From Sva-07 sp963715825 (lineage in GTDB: Bacteria > Actinomycetota > Acidimicrobiia > Acidimicrobiales > Ilumatobacteraceae), in NCBI GenBank assembly GCA_963715825.1, contig CAVQSI010000017.1, positions 1 through 64,000 on the forward strand: a DNA stretch of 64,000 bases, read 5' to 3'. Both the position numbers and the translations under genes were made by a program. Positions 16,375 through 23,959 of this stretch are shown here, one piece after another. The first letter of the stretch is position 1. The number at the start of each line of letters is the position of its first letter. Below the pieces are notes generated by a model. The model was not told where the DNA came from and searched no databases. It saw nothing but the letters and a program-made list of their open reading frames with translations.

Positions 16375-17514
16375 TCACGCCTGGGGCATCACGAGTGCCT
16401 TGTCGCCACTGGCCATCCGGGCGTAACGCGCGACCTGCTCGGGATCGACGGCGTCCGTCAACGACAGGCGGGTGCCGTACGTGCTGGCGAAGGTGGTCGT
16501 GATCTCGTCGGCGACACGCTGTCGCAGCCGATCCGCGGCGTCCTGGCCGACCTTGATCAGGAACGGCGTGAGCAGCCAGCCGCCGAGCCCCCACGACATG
16601 CCGAAGTCGCGCCGCAGCGTGGTCGGCCCACGATCGAGCCCACCGTAGATGTAGACCTGCTTGTGGGTGTCGGAGCCGTACCGGCTGAACTCGCCAGCTT
16701 GCTCACCGGCCACCTTCTCCATCCGTGACAACAGGATGCTGGCGAGGTCGCCGCCACCGATTGCATCGAAGGCGATCGTGGCCCCGGTTGCCCGCAACGC
16801 GTCGGTCAGATCATCGATGAAGCTGTCGGCGCTGGAGTCGACCACGTGCTGAGCGCCCAGTGAGCGGAGCTGCTCGACGTGTTCGGGCTTGCGCACGACG
16901 TTGACCAGGCCGACGCCGTCGTCGAGGCAGATCCGGTTGAGCATCAGTCCGAGGTTGGACGCCCCGACGGTGTGAATCAGCGCGGTGTGACCCTCGGAGC
17001 GCATCGTCTCCACCATGCCGAGGGCGGTGAGCGGGTTCACGAACGCTGCCGCTGCATCGGCCGGATCGGTGCCGTCGGCCATCACGAGACACTGGCTGAC
17101 GTGCAGTGTCCGGTACTGGGCGTAGGCGTTGCCGGACAGGAACCCGACGGTCTTGCCGAGCAGGGCCTGCGCAGCGGGCGACGCGCCGGCCGCGACGACC
17201 ACGCCGCCGCCTTCATTGCCGACCGGCATCGGCGTTCCCAGGCGAGCTCGCTGCGCCGCGACGGCGGCCTCGGTCACCGGGACGGCGACGGCATCGTGGA
17301 TCCCGTCACCGGCGGGCAGCCCCTCGGCAGGGTCGCCGCCCGCGAACATCATGCCGAGGTCGGACGGGTTGATCGGCGCCGCTTCGATGCGAACGACGAC
17401 CTGATCGTCGCTGGGATCGACGACGTCGGTGGCACGAATACCCATCGTGACGACGCCGTCGTCGGTCAGCGTCGATCGCAGTTCGAGTGCGGTGGCGGGG
17501 TACTCAGCAGACAT
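16375..17514 (-). CDS. Zinc-type (MDR) NAD(P)H oxidoreductase
   Basis: Medium-chain dehydrogenase/reductase, 379 residues, related to quinone or enoyl reductases. PINPSDLGMMFAGG is the family N-terminal block, VGNEGGGVVVAAG the GNEGxG site, and TALIHTVGASNLGLMLNRIC the nucleotide fold. FDAIGGGDLASILLSRME follows. The zinc-ligand residues of alcohol dehydrogenases are not seen, so it is a zinc-free member despite the usual name. A long insert between residues 65 and 90 is unusual. ATG at 17514 is chosen; longer in-frame starts give no family match. Confidence 0.85.
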   Translation of the reverse strand: MSAEYPATALELRSTLTDDGVVTMGIRATDVVDPSDDQVVVRIEAAPINPSDLGMMFAGGDPAEGLPAGDGIHDAVAVPVTEAAVAAQRARLGTPMPVGNEGGGVVVAAGASPAAQALLGKTVGFLSGNAYAQYRTLHVSQCLVMADGTDPADAAAAFVNPLTALGMVETMRSEGHTALIHTVGASNLGLMLNRICLDDGVGLVNVVRKPEHVEQLRSLGAQHVVDSSADSFIDDLTDALRATGATIAFDAIGGGDLASILLSRMEKVAGEQAGEFSRYGSDTHKQVYIYGGLDRGPTTLRRDFGMSWGLGGWLLTPFLIKVGQDAADRLRQRVADEITTTFASTYGTRLSLTDAVDPEQVARYARMASGDKALVMPQA

Positions 17515-17620
17515 GGGACCACTCAACCACATCGCTCCCTCGAACCCCGACGTGGAGTGACGGCGTACGGTGGGTACGGTCACGAACGAAGCAACTCGAT
17601 CACCCAGCTCGACCAGACTC

Positions 17621-18088
17621 ATGCCCGGCAAACGACCAATTCCGATCCCGACGTCACGGCGCAAGGCTGCGCAGGGCGCGATGCTGCTCGCGATGTCGGT
17701 GCTCCAGGACGAACGGGTACGTGAACAGCTCCGCAAGGCGCCGGTCGCAGCGCGGGAGTGGGCCGCAGCCCGGCGGGTCGCCGACGTCGGCGAGCCGACG
17801 GAGCCGTCACCGCTCGAGCGGCTCGACCCCACCCGACGATTCGGTCACCGAGGCCTCGAACGCCGAGTGGCGGCGTTGGAACGCAATGCTCGATTGGTGT
17901 TCCCCGACCAGAACGACGCCGGAGGGGTGGTGATCCTGCAGGCGATCGACGAGCTGCGCCGGGCCACGGCGATCTCTGCGACCATGCCGCTGAACGACCG
18001 CCGCAAGGCCCGCGCCCGGATCGGCACGGAACTCACGCGGCTCGAACAGGCCCTCGTCGACGCCGTCCTGCCGCCCACCACTGCCTGA
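17621..18088 (+). CDS. Hypothetical protein with helical C-terminus
   Basis: 155 residues, no recognised family. The N-terminus is basic (MPGKRPIPIPTSRRKAAQGAML). A helical segment (SVLQDERVREQLRKAPVAAREWAAARRVADV) follows, and a second charged helical domain carries LERRVAALERNARLVF and DRRKARARIGTELTRLEQALVDAV. It looks cytosolic, perhaps nucleic-acid-associated given the Arg content. Two TACGGT elements lie upstream (17566-17571 and 17575-17580) but too far from this ATG for a leaderless start. GTG 17570 in frame is a possible longer start. Confidence 0.6.
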   Translation: MPGKRPIPIPTSRRKAAQGAMLLAMSVLQDERVREQLRKAPVAAREWAAARRVADVGEPTEPSPLERLDPTRRFGHRGLERRVAALERNARLVFPDQNDAGGVVILQAIDELRRATAISATMPLNDRRKARARIGTELTRLEQALVDAVLPPTTA

Positions 18089-18093
18089 CCGCC

Positions 18094-18417
18094 TCAGAAG
18101 CGGCGGTCGTTGGTCTTCTTCTTGGGCGGGGCCTTGAACGGCGCTTCGATCAGCGTCTCGAACTGCTGATCGTCGGGTTGCTTCGGGTCGTTGAGGTTCT
18201 GCAGGTACTTCTTGATCGCCGCACGCGCCGGTGCGACGTGGGCGCCCTTGAGTCCGACCGAGCGGGTCATTGCATCCTTGGCCTTGGCGACGCGCTCCTT
18301 GCGGGCCGCCTTCTCCTCGTCGGAGTAGGTCTTCTGCACCTTGTTGGCTCGCGCCTCCTCGGCCGCCTTGCGGTCGGCTTCAGCTTGCTGGAGGGGTGTG
18401 AGTTTGGCCTGCGCCAT
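18094..18417 (-). CDS. Small charged hypothetical protein
   Basis: 107 residues, over a third Lys, Arg, Glu or Asp. MAQAKLTPLQQAEADRKAAE, then a long amphipathic helix (EEKAARKERVAKAKDAM), a middle stretch (GAHVAPARAAIKKYLQNLND) and a basic end (KAPPKKKTNDRRF). A good AGAAGG ribosome-binding site precedes the ATG. This one has a leader: TACCCT lies about 40 bases upstream. It is probably cytosolic and nucleic-acid-binding by charge alone. It converges with the gene ending at 18088. Confidence 0.65.
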   Translation of the reverse strand: MAQAKLTPLQQAEADRKAAEEARANKVQKTYSDEEKAARKERVAKAKDAMTRSVGLKGAHVAPARAAIKKYLQNLNDPKQPDDQQFETLIEAPFKAPPKKKTNDRRF

Positions 18418-18580
18418 GAGTCGTTTTCCTTCTGATCGGTTGGGACCGAGAGGGTACCGGCCATCGACGCTCGCCGCCGAGGCACTGACACCGGCTGTAC
18501 CGCTGGGTGTTCGGCATCGACGCCGAGCCGATCGGTCTCGACGAGTCAGCCGTCACCACCGGAGTTACGATCACCAACAA

Positions 18581-19168
18581 GTGACCGACGACGCCCGCCC
18601 CTTCGATCCGCCCGACCCGGCGCTGCGAGCCGGGATCGAGCCGCACGAACGAGTGATCTCCGATCCCGATGCGCCGGTCATCATCGGTGTGTCGTTCGAT
18701 CGTCAGGTGGTCGCCCAGCAGTATCTGCTGGCGATGGGAGGCCTGAAGGAGACCGGGGCGCTCGACCTGCAGGACGCCGTCGTGGTCACCAAGTCCCTCG
18801 ACGGCGCGGTGAAGGTGGTCGAGACGATCGACCCCACGCCGGGACGTGCGGCGCTGAACGGTGCGATGTGGACGAGCCTGCTCGGCCTGGTACTCGGCGG
18901 CCCGGTCGGCTGGGTCGCCGGACTGGGCATCGGCGCGGCGTCCGGCGCGGTCACTGCGAAGATCGTCGACCTCGGCATTCCCGACGAGTGGGTGGCCTGG
19001 TTCCGAGAAGCCGTCGAGCCGGGAACGTCGACGGTCGTCATCCTGGCCGAACACGTGCACGTACCGGCGTTGGCCGAGGAAGCCCGCCGGTTCGCCGGCG
19101 CCGAACTGCTGTACACCTCGATGCCCGACCACGCGTACGAACAACTCCGCGCGGCGCTCGAAACCTGA
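18581..19168 (+). CDS. DUF1269-like membrane-associated protein
   Basis: 195 residues from GTG 18581; TACGAT ends 9 bases upstream. The pattern fits DUF1269 proteins: an N-terminal ferredoxin-like strand set (IIGVSFDRQVVAQQYLLAMGGL, DAVVVTKSLDGAVKVVE), a Gly-rich membrane hairpin (MWTSLLGLVLGGPVGWVAGLGIGAASGAVTA read at about 90-125), then a second half (GTSTVVILAEHVHVPALAEEA). Role unknown; members are membrane proteins sometimes linked to stress. It converges with the amidase gene. Confidence 0.7.
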   Translation: MTDDARPFDPPDPALRAGIEPHERVISDPDAPVIIGVSFDRQVVAQQYLLAMGGLKETGALDLQDAVVVTKSLDGAVKVVETIDPTPGRAALNGAMWTSLLGLVLGGPVGWVAGLGIGAASGAVTAKIVDLGIPDEWVAWFREAVEPGTSTVVILAEHVHVPALAEEARRFAGAELLYTSMPDHAYEQLRAALET

Positions 19169-19181
19169 TGCAGCGACCGGT

Positions 19182-20594
19182 TCACCGGGCGGCGGGCGGA
19201 GGCTCGTAGCCACCGAGCACCTCGGCCAGGCACCGGGAGAATGCCAGCGCGGTGCGGTCGTGCAGGTACGGCGCCACCACCTGGATGCCGACCGGCAGAC
19301 CGCCGGCAGTTCGGCCGATCGGTGGAACGGTCACCGGCAGGTAGGCGCTGCCGATGAGCGCGCTCCAGCCGATCAGGTCGCTGTAGTGACGGTCGCCGTG
19401 GTCGGCGAGTGTGGCGTGCGCCCAGTTCGGACCCTCTGGTGCGTGGACGTGCCGGAACGGCGGTACCACGGTGACCGGACACAGCAGGATGTCGATGTCG
19501 TCGAAGAACTCGGCCCAGCGCCGTCGGGTGTCGCCGCGGCGACGGTGCAGCACGTCCCAATCACGATGATCGAGCGCACGTCCGGCCGCACTCGCTGCAG
19601 CGTGCTCGTGGTCGCTGTCGGAGATCGCCGTGGCCGCGGCGATCAGGATGAGGCCCTCGAGGGCGGCAACGCGCGGATCGATCTCCGGCCGGCGGTCGTG
19701 ATCGATGCGGGCCCCAGCACGTTCCAACGCCTCGACGGCGGCGGCCATCACGTCTCGAACCGCCGGATCGACCGGGACGAAGTCGTCGTCGAGCCAGGCT
19801 GCGACGCGAAAAGCGCCGAGTTCGGTCGCCCTTGGTGCGGGGAGGTCGAGGCGCCACGCCGGCGCATCGTCTGGGCCCGGACCAGCGAGCACACCGAGCA
19901 GGAGTTCGAGGTCGTCGACGGAACGGGCAATCGGGCCGAACACGTTGACGTCGGCGACGTTGCGGTGCGAGCTCGGGTTGTCGAGGTAGCCGAAGGTGGG
20001 GATGATCCCGAAGCTCGGCTTGTGGCCGTACACGCCGCAGAACGACGACGGCACCCGGATCGAGCCGCCGATGTCGGTGCCGACCTCGAAGCCGGTGAAC
20101 CCCATCGCCACAGCGGCGGCGGGACCGCCGGAGGAGCCGCCGGGTGTGCGTTCGAGATCCCACGGGTTGTTCGTCGTGCCGAACATCTCGTTGGTGGTCT
20201 GGTAGTCGCCGGACCAGCGCGGCACGTTGGTCTTGCCGAACACGACGGCGCCGGCGGAGCGGATGGCCTCCACGACGGTGGCGTCGTCGTCGGGGACGTG
20301 GTCACGCAGTTCGACAGCGCCGCCCGTCGAGCGGATACCGGCGGTCGCGATGGCGTCCTTCACGGTCACCGGCACGCCGGCGAGCGGCCCGACGGGTGAG
20401 CCTGCAGCGCGAGCGTCGTCGATGGCTGCCGCTTCGGCATGCGCCCGCTCGGGTTCGAGCGTCACCACGGCGTTGATTGCGCCGTCGAGCGCGTCGATGC
20501 GGTCGAGGTGGAGTTCCAGCAGTTCGGCCGCCGAGATCTCGCGCGCTTCGAGCGCAGCGACGAGTTCGACGAGCGACGACGTGGGGTGGATCAT
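19182..20594 (-). CDS. Amidase (amidase-signature family)
   Basis: Hydrolyses amide bonds; 470 residues, normal for the family. The Lys-cisSer-Ser triad is visible: Lys in GVPVTVKDAIATAG, the Ser pair in the GGSSGGPAAAVAMG signature, and the nucleophile Ser in GTDIGGSIRVPSSFCG. The C-terminal YLPVTVPPIGRTAGGLPVGIQVV block is typical. ATG 20594 is preferred over in-frame starts farther upstream because family members begin a few residues before the LVAALEAREISAAELLE helix. The substrate is unknown; broad aliphatic or aryl amidases look like this. Confidence 0.92.
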   Translation of the reverse strand: MIHPTSSLVELVAALEAREISAAELLELHLDRIDALDGAINAVVTLEPERAHAEAAAIDDARAAGSPVGPLAGVPVTVKDAIATAGIRSTGGAVELRDHVPDDDATVVEAIRSAGAVVFGKTNVPRWSGDYQTTNEMFGTTNNPWDLERTPGGSSGGPAAAVAMGFTGFEVGTDIGGSIRVPSSFCGVYGHKPSFGIIPTFGYLDNPSSHRNVADVNVFGPIARSVDDLELLLGVLAGPGPDDAPAWRLDLPAPRATELGAFRVAAWLDDDFVPVDPAVRDVMAAAVEALERAGARIDHDRRPEIDPRVAALEGLILIAAATAISDSDHEHAAASAAGRALDHRDWDVLHRRRGDTRRRWAEFFDDIDILLCPVTVVPPFRHVHAPEGPNWAHATLADHGDRHYSDLIGWSALIGSAYLPVTVPPIGRTAGGLPVGIQVVAPYLHDRTALAFSRCLAEVLGGYEPPPAAR

Positions 20595-20637
20595 GTCCCC
20601 ATCAGAGCAGACCGGGATGAACCGGTCGACCAGCCGG

Positions 20638-21045
20638 TCAGGCGGCGGCGCTGCGCCGGACGGCGCCGTCGAGCACGACTCGCGAGAACTTGGGACACAC
20701 GTCGAGCACGGTGGCGAACTCGGCACGGTTCAGCACGTAGACGCTCGAGTCGACCGTGGCGGTCACCGATGCGGTGCGCGGCTTGAGGGTCAGCAGTGCC
20801 AGCTCACCGATCACGCCGCCGGGCCCGACGGGGATCGTGTGGTCGCCGAGGTTCACGCCGAACTCACCGTCGATCACCACGAAACACTCGCGACCGAACT
20901 GGTCGAGATGCATGATCTCCTCGCCGGCGCTGATGTACAGCGTGGTCGCAAGACGATCGAGCTGCTCGAGCTCGCCGATTGGAACGGTCACCGCCAGTTC
21001 GCTGGCGAGCAGTGATGCGTGGAGCGTGCGCTTGCGGGTGAACAT
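20638..21045 (-). CDS. Cyclic nucleotide-binding domain protein
   Basis: A single-domain cNMP-binding-fold protein of 135 residues. The beta-roll is seen (ELEQLDRLATTLYISAGEEIMHLD, GRECFVVIDGEFGVNLG, PVGPGGVIGELALLTLKPRTASVTA). The phosphate-binding cassette GVIGELALLTLKPRTASV is close to the FGE-L...RTA-V consensus. No helix-turn-helix follows, so it is not a CRP-type activator; a regulatory or adaptor role is likely. ATG 21045 has AGGA at good spacing, so it is preferred to GTG 21066. A perfect hairpin lies 22 bases upstream. Confidence 0.85.
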   Translation of the reverse strand: MFTRKRTLHASLLASELAVTVPIGELEQLDRLATTLYISAGEEIMHLDQFGRECFVVIDGEFGVNLGDHTIPVGPGGVIGELALLTLKPRTASVTATVDSSVYVLNRAEFATVLDVCPKFSRVVLDGAVRRSAAA

Positions 21046-21222
21046 GTCGTTCCTGGTTCTCTGCACGCGGATTCGGGGGGCGAATCCGCTGATGGTGTTC
21101 GTGGCGCCGTTGAGGCCGATTGGTGCAACCTCATCATCGGTACACCATTCCCATCAGCCGCATAGATCGATCAGATATCGATCATCTCCACCAGCGATCG
21201 CGTCACCGCTCCGCCCACGGGA
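21046..21222. promoter_or_regulatory. Intergenic region with two perfect inverted repeats
   Basis: gcggattcg and cgaatccgc (21067-21075 and 21081-21089) form a 9-bp stem with a 5-base loop just upstream of the cyclic-nucleotide-binding gene's ribosome-binding site. gatcgat and atcgatc (21165-21171 and 21177-21183) form a second, 7-bp repeat. No T-runs follow either, so they look more like operators or a 5'-leader hairpin than terminators. Confidence 0.5.
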
Positions 21223-22161
21223 TCAGCGGGCGAGGAGGCGTGTGACGTCGGCCAGCAGGCCGACCTCGGTGTCACGGTCGGGCCCACACGGCGTGAGGTT
21301 CAGCGTCATCGCACCGGCCGATACATAGGGGGCGAGGAACTCGGCGACGTCGGCGGCCGAGCCGTAGGGCGTGTACCGCTCGAATCGATCGAAGCTGATC
21401 CCGTAGAACCCCTCCATCGCCGCGGCCACGTGCGCACGAGCCTTTTCGCGAGACGCGTCGAGCCCCACCCACACCTGCAGTCCGTGCCGCCAAGCGACGT
21501 TGCGAGCGACCCCGATCTCCTCCGCCATCGCCGTGCCTGCTGCGAAGCGGGTCGGCGAACACCACGCCGCGAGCCAGCCGTCGCCGAGCAGTCCCGCCCG
21601 TCGCACCGCTGCGTCGCTGCGACCACCCACGAGCAACGGCACCGCCGGGTCGGGCCGAGGCCGAATGACCCCGCCGGTGAACTCGAAGAACTCACCATCG
21701 CCGTCGACCGTGTCGCCGGCGAGCAACGAACGCACGAGTTCGAGTGCCACATCGGTGCGCCGTCCGCGAGTGGACGGATCGATCTCGCACACCTCGATCT
21801 CGCGGCGATCCTCCCCACCGACGCCCACACCGACGCTGAGCCGACCGGGCGCCGCCTCGGCGAGCGAAGCGATCTGACGAGCCGCGATCATGGGGTGGCG
21901 CAGCGCCAGCAGATACACACCGACCTGCAACCCCAGGCGTGGCTCGAGACCGCTCATCGCAGCGAGGTGAATCAACCCGTCGATGCCGCTGCCGTCGTGG
22001 AAGCTCACGTGGTCTGCGGTGAAGACGTGGTCGATGCCGGCATCGGCGATGGCAGCCAGGAGACGTCGCTGCTCGTCGTGCGGCAGACGCCAGAGCCCCG
22101 TCGGCGTCGAGATCCCGACGTGCAGCGCCGCCATCGCCGTCGCTCCCCCATCGGTGGCCAT
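21223..22161 (-). CDS. LLM-class F420-dependent oxidoreductase
   Basis: Luciferase-like TIM-barrel oxidoreductase of 312 residues, probably using F420 or FMN. GISTPTGLWRLPHDEQRRLL begins the barrel, HVFTADHVSFHDGSG gives the cofactor-site region, and RLGLQVGVYLLALRHPMIAARQIASL plus GRLSVGVGVGG are family blocks; LLVGGRSDAAVRRAG is the usual late strand. The ATG at 22161 shares a base with the stop of the upstream alcohol dehydrogenase, so the two are translated together. Substrate unknown. Confidence 0.85.
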   Translation of the reverse strand: MATDGGATAMAALHVGISTPTGLWRLPHDEQRRLLAAIADAGIDHVFTADHVSFHDGSGIDGLIHLAAMSGLEPRLGLQVGVYLLALRHPMIAARQIASLAEAAPGRLSVGVGVGGEDRREIEVCEIDPSTRGRRTDVALELVRSLLAGDTVDGDGEFFEFTGGVIRPRPDPAVPLLVGGRSDAAVRRAGLLGDGWLAAWCSPTRFAAGTAMAEEIGVARNVAWRHGLQVWVGLDASREKARAHVAAAMEGFYGISFDRFERYTPYGSAADVAEFLAPYVSAGAMTLNLTPCGPDRDTEVGLLADVTRLLAR

Positions 22162-23102
22162 CAGGGCTCGAGGATCACCTTGATCGCGCCGGCCGAGCGG
22201 CTCGCCGCCGCCTCGAACGCGTCGACGGCACCATCGAGCGCGAAGCGATGCGTGACGACCGTGGCCGCGAACTCCGGTGTGGCCGCCAACAGCGCGGCTG
22301 CGTTGTCGACGTCGCGACCGCCGGCGTGGCGCCCGTACAGCGTCGTCGGGCACAGGCTGACCTGCTTGAGACACATCGCCAGTCCCGGCATGGCGACCGG
22401 CCCCCAGTAGATCCCCGGGATCACGACCTGCGCCGACGGCTTGGCCACGCGGACGGCCTGCGCCAACGCACTCTCCGAACCGGCAGCCTCGATGACCACG
22501 TCGTACTCGCCCGAGATCTCCGATGCACCGAGCCGCTCCCCCGCCGCACGTTGGTGGTCGTGGCGTGCCGCCAACGCCACCTCGCACCCGAGCGCACGCC
22601 CGACCGCCACCGCACAGAGCCCGATCGTGCCACCACCGATGACCGCGACGCGATGGTCGGACCGTACCGCAGCACGACGGAACGAGTGCACGACGACCGC
22701 CAGCGGCTCGACGAGCGATGCATCGCGAACGTCGACGCCAGCGGGCAACGGCACGAGCGACCGGGCCGGCACCCACATCTCGTCGGCCATCCCGCCGTCG
22801 CGGCCGATGCCGAACAGCATCGCTCCGCCGGTGCGGCACAGGTTGTACTCGCCGTCGAGACATGGCCCGCAGGTCCCGCAGGGTGCCAGCGGCTCGACCG
22901 CGACCGGGGTGCCGTCGTCGGTCACGCCGGCGATCTCGTGGCCCAGCGTCACCTGCGCCGCCTCGATCACACCTGCTTCGATCAGATGGAGATCCGACCC
23001 GCAGATCCCGGCCGACCGCACACGAACCCGCACGCCGACGCCGTCGGACGCCGGGACATCGTCGACCGCGACCTGTCCATCGTGAACCCGAACGGCACGC
23101 AT
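22161..23102 (-). CDS. Zinc-dependent alcohol dehydrogenase family protein
   Basis: MDR dehydrogenase, 313 residues. Catalytic-zinc ligands appear in SAGICGSDLHLIE (Cys) and LGHEIAGV (His-Glu). The structural-zinc cysteines are in PLAPCGTCGPCLDGEYNLC. VAVIGGGTIGLCAVAVGRALG is the NAD fold, and YGRHAGGRDVDNAAALLA a late helix. It is somewhat short, missing loops of sorbitol-type relatives. TACGGT ends 6 bases before the ATG. It is coupled to the LLM oxidoreductase downstream, suggesting an oxidation series on one substrate (inference). Confidence 0.9.
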   Translation of the reverse strand: MRAVRVHDGQVAVDDVPASDGVGVRVRVRSAGICGSDLHLIEAGVIEAAQVTLGHEIAGVTDDGTPVAVEPLAPCGTCGPCLDGEYNLCRTGGAMLFGIGRDGGMADEMWVPARSLVPLPAGVDVRDASLVEPLAVVVHSFRRAAVRSDHRVAVIGGGTIGLCAVAVGRALGCEVALAARHDHQRAAGERLGASEISGEYDVVIEAAGSESALAQAVRVAKPSAQVVIPGIYWGPVAMPGLAMCLKQVSLCPTTLYGRHAGGRDVDNAAALLAATPEFAATVVTHRFALDGAVDAFEAAASRSAGAIKVILEP

Positions 23103-23108
23103 GTCCGA

Positions 23109-23114
23109 ACCGTA
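23109..23114 (-). promoter_or_regulatory. Leaderless -10 element TACGGT
   Basis: On the minus strand TACGGT ends 6 bases before the ATG at 23102. It is identical in sequence to the elements at 4611, 11303, 27236 and 55367. Confidence 0.55.
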
Positions 23115-23215
23115 GCGGTGACGAGGTTGCGGTGTTCGACCCTCGGCCACCCGCCTGACAGCGAACCGGATGACGTGATCGATCTCCGGCCTCGCTCGAT
23201 CGCGAGTGAGGCCGA

Positions 23216-23776
23216 CTACTTCGACAGGCCGCGCAGCTGGAATGCTGACACGCAGAGGAACAGCCCGAACACGATCAGGTAGAGGCCCGAGATCCAGGCG
23301 ATGACGGTCACCGTCGGCGCCGGCCAGGCAACCACGACGATGCCCGCCGCGATCGACAGCAACCCACCGAACACGCCGAGCCAGCGATGGTCGCGACTGC
23401 CGTCGGCGATCGACCCGATGACCTCGATGATCCCGCCGATGATCCAGACCACGCCGAGCAGGACCGCAAGGACTGCGACGGTCTCGAACGGATTGCGCAG
23501 CACGACGATGCCGATGATGATCCCGAGGATCCCGACGAAGCCGGTCCACCCTGGCGACGTCGTGTCGTGGGAGAACGCCGTGACGAGTCGGTAGATCCCG
23601 TAGATCAGGATCTGCAGGCCGATCAGGACCGAGATCACCGTGAGGGTCTCTTGCGGCCACGAGATCACGACGACGCCGAGCGCCACCGTGATCAGACCCA
23701 TCACGAAGACCGCCGGCCACTCTCGTGCCAATCGCAGACCCTCCAGGCCGGTGCCCGATTCCGTCATGTTGCTCAT
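23216..23776 (-). CDS. HdeD-like (DUF308) membrane protein
   Basis: Six-helix membrane protein of 186 residues, arranged as three repeats of paired helices (VFVMGLITVALGVVVISWP, GWTGFVGILGIIIGIVVLRNP, WLGVFGGLLSIAAGIVVVAWP). This is the DUF308/HdeD pattern, linked in enterics to acid resistance; the role here is unproven. A GAGGGGAC ribosome-binding site precedes the ATG. It is divergent from the SulP gene with 175 bases between. Confidence 0.88.
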   Translation of the reverse strand: MSNMTESGTGLEGLRLAREWPAVFVMGLITVALGVVVISWPQETLTVISVLIGLQILIYGIYRLVTAFSHDTTSPGWTGFVGILGIIIGIVVLRNPFETVAVLAVLLGVVWIIGGIIEVIGSIADGSRDHRWLGVFGGLLSIAAGIVVVAWPAPTVTVIAWISGLYLIVFGLFLCVSAFQLRGLSK

Positions 23777-23920
23777 GTTCGTGTCCCCTCGTTGTCGTTG
23801 GCGGCGAAACTACCGGTCGGAATCGAGCGTTCGGCGGATGGCGCGCACCCGTGCCGATGCCGCTCGATCCACCCCCAACAGGCGAAACCACGAATGACAA
23901 GCCCACGACCTCGACGGGTG

Positions 23921-23959
23921 TACGTTCACGAAATGCACGAACGGCATCTCGATGGTTGA
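23921..23959 (+). promoter_or_regulatory. Leaderless promoter and mini-ORF overlapping the SulP start
   Basis: TACGTT (23921-23926) ends 6 bases before an ATG at 23933 that opens an 8-residue frame, MHERHLDG. Its TGA at 23957-23959 overlaps, in another frame, the ATG of the SulP transporter at 23952. No ribosome-binding site precedes SulP itself. This suggests a leaderless leader peptide whose translation feeds or limits transporter translation. It has no Cys codons, unlike known mycobacterial sulfur-sensing mini-ORFs. Confidence 0.45.

Noticed and set aside
16375..17832. Longer N-terminus for the MDR oxidoreductase
   Set aside because: The extra residues before MSAEYPATALELR do not fit the family.
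20595..20726. Upstream extension of the amidase
   Set aside because: The added residues are Ser/Cys/Pro-rich and lack the family start; they lie in the gap to the next gene.
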